Source: Myxococcales bacterium (GTDB lineage Bacteria; Myxococcota; Myxococcia; Myxococcales; Myxococcaceae). Taken from it: 64,000 nt of DNA. A program made the translations under genes and the position numbers. Position 1 is the first letter of the stretch; each line of letters begins with the position of its first letter. The stretch covers positions 22,533-86,532 of the forward strand of contig JACPVI010000079.1 of the NCBI GenBank assembly GCA_016191815.1, in the 5' to 3' direction. A model generated the notes under the pieces. That model made no database searches. It was given only the letters and a program-made list of their open reading frames with translations, and was not told the DNA's origin. Shown piece after piece: positions 13,109 to 21,263 of the stretch.

Positions 13109-14064
13109 CGGAGGAGAGCTTGGCGGGTTTTTCGAAGGAACAGCTCGAGCGGAGGCGGATCGGGGTCGTTCAGGGCGGGCTCTCGGTGGAGCGCGAGGTG
13201 TCGCTCCGCACCGGAGCGGCGGTGTCGAAGGCCCTGCGCGAGCGCGGGTACGACCTCAGGGAGATCGACGCGCAGAAGGATCTCGCCGCGCGGCTGGCAG
13301 AGGAGCGCATCGAGGTCGCCTTCATCGCGCTGCACGGTCGATTCGGCGAGGACGGCTGCGTCCAGGGGCTCTTGGAGTCGATGTTCATCCCCTACACCGG
13401 CTCGGGGGTCTTGGCCTCGGCGCTGGGAATGGAGAAGGTCTTCTCGAAGCAGGTGTTTGTCGCCCACGGCATTCCCACTCCGCCGTACCAGGCGTTCCGG
13501 ACCGCGAAGGAGGCGCTGGGCGCGGCCGATGCTCTTCTCTTGCCGTTCCCGGTGGTGGTGAAGCCCTCGCGGGAGGGCTCCTCGGTGGGCGTGCACATCT
13601 GCCGGAGCAGGGAGGAGTACCATCTGGCGGTGGAGGACGCGGACCGCTACGCGGGGAGCCTGCTGGTGGAGCAGTACATCAAGGGGCGCGAGGTGCAGGG
13701 GGCGGTGCTGGAGGAAGAGCCTTTGGGGGCGATCGAGATCGTGCCCGCGAGGGAGTTCTACGACTACCAGGCGAAGTACCAGGCCGGGAGCGGGACGAAG
13801 TACCTCTTCCCGGCTCCGCTGGACCCGCCGGTGTACGCGCGGGTGAACGAGGTGTGCCTGGCGGCGCACAAGGCGTTGGGCTGCAGCGGGGCGACGCGGT
13901 CGGACGCCATCGTGACCGAGAAGGGCGAGGTGTTCGTCCTCGAGGTGAACACGCTCCCCGGGATGACCGCGACCTCGCTGTTGCCGAAGATCGCCGCCGG
14001 GAGAGGCATCGAGTTCGGAGAGCTGTGCGAGCGGCTGCTCTTGGGCGCCTCGCTCAAGGCGTGA
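13105..14064 (+). CDS. ddl: D-alanine:D-alanine ligase
   Basis: ATP-grasp ligase making the D-Ala-D-Ala dipeptide used by MurF. Visible motifs include GGLSVEREVSLRTG near the N-terminus, ALHGRFGEDGCVQG, the ATP-grasp lysine region VVKPSREGSSVGVH and the metal-binding end EVNTLPGMT. The product is 319 residues, with an N-terminal leader of about 18 residues ([18 protein letters not shown]) before the conserved start. GTG 13105 overlaps the murB stop. The gene ends the first overlapping block of the cluster; a decayed antitoxin gene on the other strand abuts its 3' end. Confidence 0.96.
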   Translation: MTEESLAGFSKEQLERRRIGVVQGGLSVEREVSLRTGAAVSKALRERGYDLREIDAQKDLAARLAEERIEVAFIALHGRFGEDGCVQGLLESMFIPYTGSGVLASALGMEKVFSKQVFVAHGIPTPPYQAFRTAKEALGAADALLLPFPVVVKPSREGSSVGVHICRSREEYHLAVEDADRYAGSLLVEQYIKGREVQGAVLEEEPLGAIEIVPAREFYDYQAKYQAGSGTKYLFPAPLDPPVYARVNEVCLAAHKALGCSGATRSDAIVTEKGEVFVLEVNTLPGMTATSLLPKIAAGRGIEFGELCERLLLGASLKA

Positions 14065-14270
14065 CCGGGCTCCAGGATGCGTTCCGCTTCGGTTGCATGG
14101 TCGAGGTTCGACTCCCACTTTCCAGCGAGCTTCCGCCACGCGGCGACTTGGGCTTCGACCTCGAGGAGATGGATAATCTCCTGGGTCAGGCTGCGGCGGT
14201 CCCGCTCGGCTGCCTCGCGGAGCGCACCGAGCAGGCCATCAGGGAGGTTCTTCAGTGTGAGCGAGGCCAT
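14065..14270 (-). pseudogene. Truncated FitA-type ribbon-helix-helix antitoxin remnant
   Basis: Read on the minus strand from ATG 14270, the first 60 or so residues (MASLTLKNLPDGLLGALREA, then RRSLTQEIIHLLEVE) are a typical FitA/VapB-type antitoxin: a short strand followed by two helices, then AAWRKLAGKWESN. The usual toxin-binding C-terminus is missing; at about 14065 the frame runs into the antisense of ddl and stops only at 13764. No PIN-domain toxin gene is adjacent. A GGGGGTGG stretch precedes the ATG. The half-sites TGCAAC and GTTGCA upstream (about 14293-14325) may be the old operator. It looks like the left-over of a toxin-antitoxin pair whose other half was deleted at the ddl border. 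Confidence 0.6.
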
Positions 14271-14432
14271 CGCCACCCCCAGGAAACCATCATGCAACTA
14301 TTGCGGTTCCCGGACGGTTGCACGTCAACCCGAGGCCGCGTGCAGTGGTTGCGCGACGCCGACGCCGCGACGGCGGTCCGGAGATCGGCGATGATCGCCG
14401 TCCGACGTCGTACGGAAGGCGCCCGTTAGCCG

Positions 14433-16091
14433 ATGCGCGTCGCGCTGCTCGTCACCGACCTCGAGGGTGTCGCCGGAGTGGATGGAGTGGAGCCGCTGCT
14501 CGCCGGGAGCCCCTCCTACCCGCGCGCGAAGGAGTTTTTGACCGGCGAGGTGAACGCCGCGGTCGAAGGCCTCCGGAGGGGCGGCTTCGAGATCGTCAGG
14601 GTGAGCGACAGCCACCGGGCCGCGGGAGGGCCGAACCTGAGGCGGGGCGAGCTGCATCCTGCGGCGCGCCTGGTCCAGGCGGAGGATGCCTACGCCCCCG
14701 AGCTGTTCGATGGGGTGTCGGCGGTGGCCTGCCTCGGCATGCACGCTCCGGCGGGGAGCCTAGGCTTCGCCGCCCACACCGTGGCGGTGCACTGCGCTTG
14801 GTCGGCCGGCCGCCGCGCGCTCAGCGAGCTGGACCTGATCCTCGCCCTCGCCGCCGAGCGCCGCTTGCCGGCGGTGTTCGCTTCGGGGGACGACGCGCTC
14901 GAGCGGCACGCGCGCGGCGTGCGCTTCGTCCGCACCAAGCGGGCACTGTCGATCGCCGAAGCGAGGTCGATGGAACCCGAGCAGGCGCGAGTCGAGCTGA
15001 TGGCGGCGGCCGGACGGCCTCCGCTGGCCTTGCCCCCTCCGCCCCGCGGGCCGCTGCGCTTGAGCTTCAAGAGTCGGTGGCAGGCGGACCTGGCCCAGCA
15101 AGCGGGCGGCGAGCGCGTCGGGGAGTGCTCGGTGAGAATCTCCGGCGCGAGCTTCGGCGAACGATACCGGCGCGCGCTCGAAGTGCTCGCCCCCAGCGAA
15201 GAGGTGCTGGGCGGCTGCCTTCGGGGTAGCGCCGGGGACCCGGACTTCTGCGAAGACGTCCTCGGCCTGCTGTCGCGAGAGTTCGAGCGGAAGCCGACCC
15301 GAAGGGCGCCCGGCGCGGCGCGTGCAGCGCTCCGGGCGTTCCTCGGATGCACCGACGGCGCCGCGGACTGGCAGCGGGCGCTCCGGGCGCTGGTGCTTCA
15401 CATGCTGGAGGCCCACGCTCCAGGCTTTTTCCGTGCCCAGCGCCTCCGTTCCTCTCTGGAGAGCGCGCTCTCGGCCCTGGCGGAGGTTCCGCAGTCGTTT
15501 CCGCCAGAGCTCGAGCCCTCGGACGTGATGGCCAGGCTCGATGCGCTCTACCTGTTGGGTGAGCGGAGCTCGCTTTCTGATGCCGGGGCCGGCGAGCTGC
15601 GGCGCTACCTTCGGGCGCTGCTCTCCGAGGGAGAGGTGCTGTACGCCTGGCTGCTCGCGCAGCTCGCCCGCGAGGTGGGGCTCGGGAGGGCAGCCCCGCG
15701 AGTCGCGGAGAGAGTGCTCCGCAAGCTCCCGCGCGACCGGAGGGCCTACTGGCTCACCCATCGGTTCTTCCTCGCGACGGGGTATCTGCGAGCTCCGCTC
15801 GAACGGAGCGAGTGGGGCGCCGCCATCGAGGAGGCGCTGCTCGCCGCCAGCTGGGCGGTGGAGCACGCGCAGGTGGATCTCGCGGCCGAGCTGGCGCTGT
15901 GCCTCCAGGCGGCCGGCGAGTCGCGGAGCGCGGAGCACCGCGCGCTGCTCGAGCTGCTCCGCCGCCACCAGAGGCCGGACGGGTGGGTGGAGGACCCGAC
16001 CTCGAGGGAGGAAGCGCGCGACGAGGCGGATCTCGCAGAGATGGACGCGCACACCACCGCGGTGGCGCTGCTCGCCTTCGCCGGCCTCTAA
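14433..16091 (+). CDS. M55-family D-aminopeptidase (DppA-like) fused to a helical C-terminal domain
   Basis: Residues 1 to about 200 match the M55 zinc D-aminopeptidase family: TDLEG (D9, E11), VSDSH (H61), GMHA (H104), H115 and E132 sit at the spacing of the five zinc ligands and the catalytic-type His of Bacillus DppA. Such enzymes release D-Ala from D-Ala-D-Ala and similar peptides. Residues about 290-552 form an unrecognised, Ala/Leu/Arg-rich, probably all-helical domain ending HTTAVALLAFAGL, which looks like a helical-repeat (alpha/alpha toroid-like) fold; DppA normally has about 270 residues. There is no signal peptide, so it should act in the cytoplasm. Lying between ddl and ftsQ, it could recycle or balance the D-Ala-D-Ala pool. 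The function of the fused domain is not known. Confidence 0.75.
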   Translation: MRVALLVTDLEGVAGVDGVEPLLAGSPSYPRAKEFLTGEVNAAVEGLRRGGFEIVRVSDSHRAAGGPNLRRGELHPAARLVQAEDAYAPELFDGVSAVACLGMHAPAGSLGFAAHTVAVHCAWSAGRRALSELDLILALAAERRLPAVFASGDDALERHARGVRFVRTKRALSIAEARSMEPEQARVELMAAAGRPPLALPPPPRGPLRLSFKSRWQADLAQQAGGERVGECSVRISGASFGERYRRALEVLAPSEEVLGGCLRGSAGDPDFCEDVLGLLSREFERKPTRRAPGAARAALRAFLGCTDGAADWQRALRALVLHMLEAHAPGFFRAQRLRSSLESALSALAEVPQSFPPELEPSDVMARLDALYLLGERSSLSDAGAGELRRYLRALLSEGEVLYAWLLAQLAREVGLGRAAPRVAERVLRKLPRDRRAYWLTHRFFLATGYLRAPLERSEWGAAIEEALLAASWAVEHAQVDLAAELALCLQAAGESRSAEHRALLELLRRHQRPDGWVEDPTSREEARDEADLAEMDAHTTAVALLAFAGL

Positions 16092-16277
16092 AGCGCGCCT
16101 CAGGGCAGCACGGCGATGGTGTCCCGCGTTCCGATGGTGCCGCACGGGCGCCGATAGGCCAAACTCGCTGCCCGAGTCAACTCGGCGCTTCCGCCAGCTA
16201 CATTCCTGTGGCAAAAAATTTGCGGGGGGATCCAACCAGCCTGACGATGCGGGCTGGGCTCCCTTGGGCCCGAATTC
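16092..16277. other. Intergenic region before ftsQ
   Basis: No gene is seen. The region holds a short palindrome CCGAGT-ca-ACTCGG (16172-16185) and, 24 bases further, the sigma-54-type promoter described separately. The palindrome sits just upstream of the -24 box; activator sites for sigma-54 normally lie further upstream, so its role is uncertain. Confidence 0.5.
16209..16223 (+). promoter_or_regulatory. Candidate sigma-54 promoter for ftsQAZ
   Basis: The sequence TGGCAAAAAATTTGC has GG (16210-16211) and GC (16222-16223) exactly 12 bases apart, matching the -24/-12 consensus TGGCAC-N5-TTGC. It is A/T-rich in a region that is otherwise strongly G/C, and lies 54 bases before the ftsQ ATG. 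Sigma-54 promoters with enhancer-binding proteins are common in myxobacteria. Transcription would start near 16235. Confidence 0.5.
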
Positions 16278-17129
16278 ATGCGACTTTTCAGGCCCCGGAA
16301 CCGCCGCAGGACTGACGCCGAGAGGTCGTCCGGCGAGCTGCGTTCAGCGGCCCGGCAGGTCGGCGTCGCGGCCTGGCGTTTTTCCGCTGCGCTCGCTTTT
16401 TCTGCGGCGGTCGCCCTCGGCGGCTACTTCGGGCGGGGCTGGGCTCGCTCCTCGCCGACCTTCGCCCTCGAGCGCATCACCTTCACCGGCGCGGCCCGGG
16501 CTCCACAGGTCGAGCTGCTCCGCCTCGCCGCTCTGGCGCCAGGGCAGAACCTCTTCTCGATCGACACCGCCGCCGCCGCCCGCGCCCTCGAAGCGCACCC
16601 GTGGGTCAAGTCCGCAGCGCTTACTCGGCACTGGCCGCGCGCGCTTTCGGTGGAGATCGTCGAGCACGAGCCCGCAGCGCTGGTCTCACTGGGCGAGCTG
16701 TACTTGCTCGACCGCGACGGCGAGCCCTTCAAGAAGCTGCAGGCGGCCGACCCGCTCGACCTGCCGCTGGTGACCGGTATCGGCCGCGAGGACTACGCCG
16801 CCCGCCCCGCGCAGAGCGCCGCCCGCTTCACCCGCGCGCTCGAGGTGGCGGGCGCCTACGCGTCCACGCCCAGCTCGCGCGAAGAGCGGCTGTCGGAGGT
16901 CCGGCTGGAAGGCGACGAGGTGACGCTCGTGGTGGGCGACGGACAGGAAGTGCGCCTGGGCGCGTCGGGCTGGCCCTTGAAGCTCGAGCGGCTGGGGCAG
17001 GTGCGCCGCGAGCTTGCCCGGCGCGGGCTCGCGGCCTCGGCCATCCACCTCGACAACCGCGCCCGGCCCGGCTGGGTGACCGTTCAGGTTTCGGCCCGTC
17101 TTTCCGAGAGGAGCGGGCCGGTGCAGTAG
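16278..17129 (+). CDS. ftsQ: Cell division protein FtsQ
   Basis: A 283-residue bitopic protein: basic N-terminus, one transmembrane segment at about residues 30-52, then a periplasmic POTRA domain (FALERITFTGAARAPQVELL..) and the FtsQ beta domain with HPWVKSAALTRHWPRALSVEI. FtsQ links FtsB/FtsL to the rest of the divisome. Position before ftsA and ftsZ confirms the call. It is separated from the murB-ddl block by the M55 gene and has its own likely promoter. The stop is 40 bases before ftsA. Confidence 0.9.
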   Translation: MRLFRPRNRRRTDAERSSGELRSAARQVGVAAWRFSAALAFSAAVALGGYFGRGWARSSPTFALERITFTGAARAPQVELLRLAALAPGQNLFSIDTAAAARALEAHPWVKSAALTRHWPRALSVEIVEHEPAALVSLGELYLLDRDGEPFKKLQAADPLDLPLVTGIGREDYAARPAQSAARFTRALEVAGAYASTPSSREERLSEVRLEGDEVTLVVGDGQEVRLGASGWPLKLERLGQVRRELARRGLAASAIHLDNRARPGWVTVQVSARLSERSGPVQ

Positions 17130-17169
17130 GAGCGCTCCTTCGCGAGAGTGGGGAGCTGGAGGAAGACAC

Positions 17170-18402
17170 ATGGCAAGCAAGAAGGGCGGCGAGGTCGTCG
17201 TCGGGCTGGACATCGGCACGACGAAGATCTGCGCCATCGTCGGCGAGTTGACCGACACCGGCATCGACATCATCGGAATCGGAACCCACCCCTCCAAGGG
17301 CCTGCGCAAGGGAGTGGTGGTGAACATCGAGGCGACGGTGGCCTCGATCCGGCGGGCGATCGAGGAGGCCGAGCTGATGGCCGGCGCCGAGATCAGCCAC
17401 GTCTACACCGGCATCGCCGGCGGACACATCAAGGGCTTCAACAGCCAGGGCATCGTGGCGGTCAAGGACAAGGAGGTCCGCGACGCCGACATCGCCCGGG
17501 TGATCGACGCCGCAAAGGCGGTCGCCATCCCGCTGGACCGGGAGGTCATTCACGTCCTGCCGCAGGAGTTCGTGATCGACGACCAAGGTGGCATCAAGGA
17601 GCCGCTGGGAATGGCGGGGGTCCGCCTGGAGGCCAAGGTGCACATCGTCACCGGAGCGGTGTCGTCGGCGCAGAACATCGTGAAGTGCGCCAACCGCACT
17701 GGCCTGAACGTGTCGGACATCGTGCTGCAGCCGCTCGCCTCCAGCGAGGCAGTCCTGTCGGAGGACGAGAAGGAGCTGGGCGTGTGCCTGGTGGACATCG
17801 GCGGAGGGACGACCGACATCGCGATCTTCTCCGGCGGCTCCATCGTCCACACCGCGGTGATCGCCCTGGGTGGGAACAATCTCACCTCCGACATCGCCAT
17901 CGGCCTGAGGACCCCGGCGCACGAGGCGGAGCGCATCAAGCAGCGGTACGGCTGCGCGCTCACCGCGATGGTGAACAAGGACGAGACGATCGAGGTGCCG
18001 AGCGTGGGCGGTCGGCAGCCGCGCGTGCTCAGCCGGCAGATCCTCTGCGAGATCCTCGAGCCGAGGGTGGAGGAGATCTTCCAGCTCGTCCAGCGGGAGG
18101 TGCAGAAGTGCGGCTACGAGGACCTCTTGGCATCGGGGGTGGTGATCACCGGCGGGTCGACGCTCCTGGCGGGGATGCCGGAGCTGGCCGAGGAGGTGAT
18201 GGGCCTCCCGGTGCGCCGGGGGATGCCGCGGGGCATCGGCGGCCTGGTGGACGTGGTGAAGAGCCCGATGTACGCGACCGGGGTGGGGCTGGTGGTCTAC
18301 GGGGCAAAGCACCAGGACCGGCGAATGTTCCGCATCCGAGAAGAGAACGTCTACAAGAAGGTCAAGGGGCGAATGCGGGAATGGTTGGAGGAAATCTTCT
18401 GA
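17170..18402 (+). CDS. ftsA: Cell division actin homologue FtsA
   Basis: Actin-fold ATPase tethering FtsZ to the membrane. The 410-residue sequence opens with the phosphate-1 motif VVGLDIGTTKICAIVGE, has the 1C insertion region, the phosphate-2 motif CLVDIGGGTTDIAIF and the adenosine motif VVITGGSTLLAGM. The C-terminus (NVYKKVKGRMREWLEEIF) is the expected amphipathic membrane-binding helix. A GGAAGA stretch precedes the ATG. It lies between ftsQ and ftsZ. Confidence 0.97.
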   Translation: MASKKGGEVVVGLDIGTTKICAIVGELTDTGIDIIGIGTHPSKGLRKGVVVNIEATVASIRRAIEEAELMAGAEISHVYTGIAGGHIKGFNSQGIVAVKDKEVRDADIARVIDAAKAVAIPLDREVIHVLPQEFVIDDQGGIKEPLGMAGVRLEAKVHIVTGAVSSAQNIVKCANRTGLNVSDIVLQPLASSEAVLSEDEKELGVCLVDIGGGTTDIAIFSGGSIVHTAVIALGGNNLTSDIAIGLRTPAHEAERIKQRYGCALTAMVNKDETIEVPSVGGRQPRVLSRQILCEILEPRVEEIFQLVQREVQKCGYEDLLASGVVITGGSTLLAGMPELAEEVMGLPVRRGMPRGIGGLVDVVKSPMYATGVGLVVYGAKHQDRRMFRIREENVYKKVKGRMREWLEEIF

Positions 18403-18480
18403 GCCGAGGCCGCTACATCCACGTAGCTGAAAACTTGCGGTATCGACAGGGCGCCCGATGATGGTGCCTGCGAGGAAAAC

Positions 18481-19704
18481 ATGGACAACTTCGAGCCGAG
18501 CAAGCAGGCCGCGAGGATCCGCGTGGTGGGGGTGGGCGGAGGCGGCTGCAACGCCGTCAACACCATGATCGCCAGCAACCTGGATCGGGTGGACTTCATC
18601 GCCGCCAACACCGACATCCAGGCTCTGGCGGCGAACAAGGCGCCGGTGAAGATTCAGATCGGCGCCAGCCTCACCAAGGGTCTCGGCGCAGGGGCCAACC
18701 CGGAGATGGGGCGGGAGGCGGCGGTGGAGTCGAAGGAGGCGATCGCCGCGGCGCTGGACGGGGCGGACATGGTCTTCGTCACCGCCGGCATGGGGGGCGG
18801 CACCGGGACCGGGGCGGCGCCGGTGATCGCCGACATCGCCAAGACCCTGGGGTGCCTCACGGTGGCAGTCGTGACCAAGCCCTTCCTCTTCGAGGGCAAC
18901 AAGCGCCGCAAGCAGGCCGAGCAGGGGATCGTGGAGCTGAAGGCGGCGGTGGACACGCTCATCACCATCCCCAATCAGCGCCTGCTGTCCTTGTCGGACG
19001 AGCCGATGCCGCTGCTCGAGACCTTCAAGCGGGCGGACGAGGTGCTGCTCAACGCGGTGCAGGGGATCTCGGACCTCATCCAGTACCACGGCTACATCAA
19101 CGTCGACTTCGCCGACGTGAAGACGATCATGAGCGACAAGGGGCTGGCGCTGATGGGCACCGGGAGGGGCAGCGGCGAGAAGCGGGCGGTGACCGCGATG
19201 CATCAGGCGATCGCCAGCCCGCTGCTCGAGGAGGTGACCATCGACGGGGCGACCGGGCTGCTCATCAACATCACCGGCGGGCGCGACATGACGCTGCAGG
19301 AGGTGCACGAGGCGCTCAGCCTGGTGCACGCCGCCGCCGACCCGGAGGCGGAGATCATCTTCGGCTCGCTGATCGACGAGAACGCCCGCGAAGAGGTGAA
19401 GATCACCCTCATCGCCACCGGCTTCGTGCACCGGGAAGCGAAGGTGCGGCCGGTGCAGGTGCAGCCGCAGCCGGTGCAGGTGCCGCTGATCGCGCGGCCG
19501 GCGGCGCCGCCGCCCCCTGCGCGCGAGGAGGTGGCGACGCTGGTGCCCGCCAAGGTGGGGGCGCGCACCATTTCCGGCGAGCACCGGGTGCCGGCGCCCA
19601 GCCCGCGCGCGGCCGGAGGGCGGGAGGGCAGCCTGCCGGTCGACGAAGACCAGTTCGACATCCCCACCTTCCTCAGGCGCCAGGGACACACCGAGATGCC
19701 GTAG
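18481..19704 (+). CDS. ftsZ: Cell division tubulin homologue FtsZ
   Basis: GTPase forming the division ring. The 407 residues include [14 protein letters not shown], the tubulin signature [15 protein letters not shown]-region equivalents and the synergy-loop [10 protein letters not shown] long proline/valine-rich linker (about 325-385) leads to the C-terminal peptide [15 protein letters not shown], which binds FtsA. GAGGAAAAC precedes the ATG. The 78-base gap after ftsA contains a weak inverted repeat (GCTAC..GTAGC, 18412-18427) and may hold an additional promoter. This ends the dcw cluster. Confidence 0.98.
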   Translation: MDNFEPSKQAARIRVVGVGGGGCNAVNTMIASNLDRVDFIAANTDIQALAANKAPVKIQIGASLTKGLGAGANPEMGREAAVESKEAIAAALDGADMVFVTAGMGGGTGTGAAPVIADIAKTLGCLTVAVVTKPFLFEGNKRRKQAEQGIVELKAAVDTLITIPNQRLLSLSDEPMPLLETFKRADEVLLNAVQGISDLIQYHGYINVDFADVKTIMSDKGLALMGTGRGSGEKRAVTAMHQAIASPLLEEVTIDGATGLLINITGGRDMTLQEVHEALSLVHAAADPEAEIIFGSLIDENAREEVKITLIATGFVHREAKVRPVQVQPQPVQVPLIARPAAPPPPAREEVATLVPAKVGARTISGEHRVPAPSPRAAGGREGSLPVDEDQFDIPTFLRRQGHTEMP

Positions 19705-19842
19705 GTCCGCCGGTGCCGGGGCGCCGATTTTCGGCCCTGGGCGGGCGTGCCCCTGGCCGGCTGGGCGCCCGCCGCGATGGCTCTCCTCGGGGGCCGCGCA
19801 AGTCGGATTGACCGGCGAAGGCCTCCGGCTTAATCAGCGGGC
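19705..19842. terminator. Probable end of the dcw transcript
   Basis: The 138 bases between ftsZ and the M50 gene are G/C-rich and contain complementary arms GGCGGGC (from about 19741) and GCCCGCC (about 19767) that could form a hairpin; no clear U-tract follows, so a factor-independent terminator is not certain. Nothing else is seen here. Confidence 0.3.
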
Positions 19843-20487
19843 GTGCCGCGCGAACTCATCCTCCAGCGACTGATGCTGCTGGTGCCGCTGTTGCTCTCCC
19901 TCACCGTCCACGAGTGGGCCCACGCCTGGAGCGCCTACCGCCTCGGCGACGACACCGCCTCCCGGTTGGGCCGCCTCACTCTGAACCCGCTCGCCCACAT
20001 GGACCCCATCGGCACCTTCCTGCTGCCGCTCCTCGGAGTCCCCTTCGGCTGGGCCAAACCGGTGCCGGTGAACCCCGCCCGTTTCCGGCGCGACGTCTCC
20101 ATGACTACCGGCATGGCCATCACCGCCGCCGCCGGCCCCATTTCCAACGTGGTCCTCGCGGTCCTCTCCACGGTCGTGTACGGGCTAATGTTCCGCTTTT
20201 CCCGGGGCCTGGCGACCGAGGGCGGGGCGGCGCTGCTGCTCACCGCGCTCATCCAGGTGAACGTCGTGCTCGCCCTCTTCAACCTTCTCCCCGTTCCGCC
20301 GCTGGACGGGAGCCGGGTGGTCGAGGCCTTTCTCCCGCTCCGGCTCCGCGAGGGGTGGGCCCAGGTTTCGCGCTACGCCCCGTTCGCGCTCCTCGCGGTC
20401 ATGCTGTACGGAGGAGTGATCCTCGACGCGCCGCTCAGGCTGGCAAGCGGCCTCCTGCAGCAACTGCTCGTGGCGGTGGCGACCTAG
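19843..20487 (+). CDS. Site-2-protease-type M50 zinc metalloprotease
   Basis: A 214-residue polytopic membrane protein with HEWAH (H23, E24, H27) in the first hydrophobic segment, the following NPLAHMDPIG loop, and PPLDG (D155) supplying the third zinc ligand. These are the motifs of the compact S2P/M50 group (Rip-like) that lacks PDZ domains. Such proteases cut transmembrane substrates, often anti-sigma factors; the substrate here is unknown. Start GTG 19843. It converges with, and overlaps by three bases at the stop, the gene on the other strand ending at 20484. Confidence 0.85.
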   Translation: MPRELILQRLMLLVPLLLSLTVHEWAHAWSAYRLGDDTASRLGRLTLNPLAHMDPIGTFLLPLLGVPFGWAKPVPVNPARFRRDVSMTTGMAITAAAGPISNVVLAVLSTVVYGLMFRFSRGLATEGGAALLLTALIQVNVVLALFNLLPVPPLDGSRVVEAFLPLRLREGWAQVSRYAPFALLAVMLYGGVILDAPLRLASGLLQQLLVAVAT

Positions 20488-20864
20488 TCGCCCCTCAGCC
20501 GGGCCCAGTACTCGCCGGTCCGGGTGGTGAGCTCCGAGGTGCGATCCAGCAACTGATCCAGCTCGGAGAAGAGCGCCCCCACCTGCGTAGGCCTTCGCGG
20601 CGCCGGCACATCGCCCCGGTTGGACAGCCGCTCGAGCAGCGCCACCACCCTCAAGAGGTGCTGGTGCGCGAGCAGCAAGTCCCGGCCGACCCGGGTGCCC
20701 TCGGCGGTGAACAGCGCTCCGATCGAGCACAGGCGCCCGATGGCCCTCCGGTTCGAGTCCAGCGCCTGGCCCATCTTCTCCCGGTAGGTCGCCAGGCGCC
20801 TGAGCGCCCGGGCCTCCGCCAGGTCCACCACCTCGGCGAGCTTGCTTCGCTTTCTCCGCGGCAC
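20484..20864 (-). CDS. Conserved-looking hypothetical helical protein
   Basis: A 126-residue Arg/Leu-rich protein from GTG 20864 (VPRRKRSKLAEVVDLAEA..), predicted to be mostly helical with no membrane segment and no motif I recognise. A start further upstream at 20900 is possible but adds a low-quality leader. Regular codon use with G/C at third positions supports a real gene. Convergent with the M50 protease gene. Function unknown. Confidence 0.55.
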   Translation of the reverse strand: MPRRKRSKLAEVVDLAEARALRRLATYREKMGQALDSNRRAIGRLCSIGALFTAEGTRVGRDLLLAHQHLLRVVALLERLSNRGDVPAPRRPTQVGALFSELDQLLDRTSELTTRTGEYWARLRGD

Positions 20865-20977
20865 GGCGGAAACCCTACCGGCTGACCCGGTGCGGCGCAA
20901 CCTCCGCCGAGCCGAAAAATCGGCCGTGGATCAATCGCGCGCGGAGGGCCCGCAGCGCTCGGCCGCCCCGGAGTGGG

Positions 20978-21148
20978 CTACTTCACGGCGGTCCTGATCT
21001 TCGCCACCACGTCCGGCGAGTAGTACTTGCAAGGGCCCTTGGTCGCCGCAGGGGAGATCTTCAGCTCGCTCAAGGCCTTCTTCACTTGAGCGTCCTTGAG
21101 CTTGAGCTGCTGGGCGATCTTCGAGGCGGTGAGAAGGTCGTTGGCCAT
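20978..21148 (-). CDS. Small helix-turn-helix-like protein (56 aa)
   Basis: Minus-strand ATG 21148 is preceded by AGGAG at a spacing of eight bases and encodes 56 residues beginning MANDLLTASKIAQQLKLKDA and ending VVAKIRTAVK. The pattern LTASKIAQQLKLKDAQVKKALSELKI is a compact helix-turn-helix, followed by KYYSPDVVAKI, as in MerR/excisionase-type winged helices. A lone gene of this type may be a DNA-binding regulator. The ATG at 21154 is in frame but too close to the ribosome-binding site. No partner gene is obvious. Confidence 0.6.
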   Translation of the reverse strand: MANDLLTASKIAQQLKLKDAQVKKALSELKISPAATKGPCKYYSPDVVAKIRTAVK

Positions 21149-21263
21149 GTGCATTCTCCTTCCCGGGATCGGGAGGCGAAACCTAGTGCGACCGCACGCT
21201 CCGCGCCAGGGCCACAGCTCGCGCTTGTCACTCCCTCCCCGCGGCGGCTAGCTTGCGCGCACC

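Noticed and set aside
16828..19689. Long open frame opposite ftsQ-ftsA-ftsZ
   Set aside because: It overlaps three unmistakable division genes and shows the low-complexity His/Arg/Leu composition of a complementary-strand frame.
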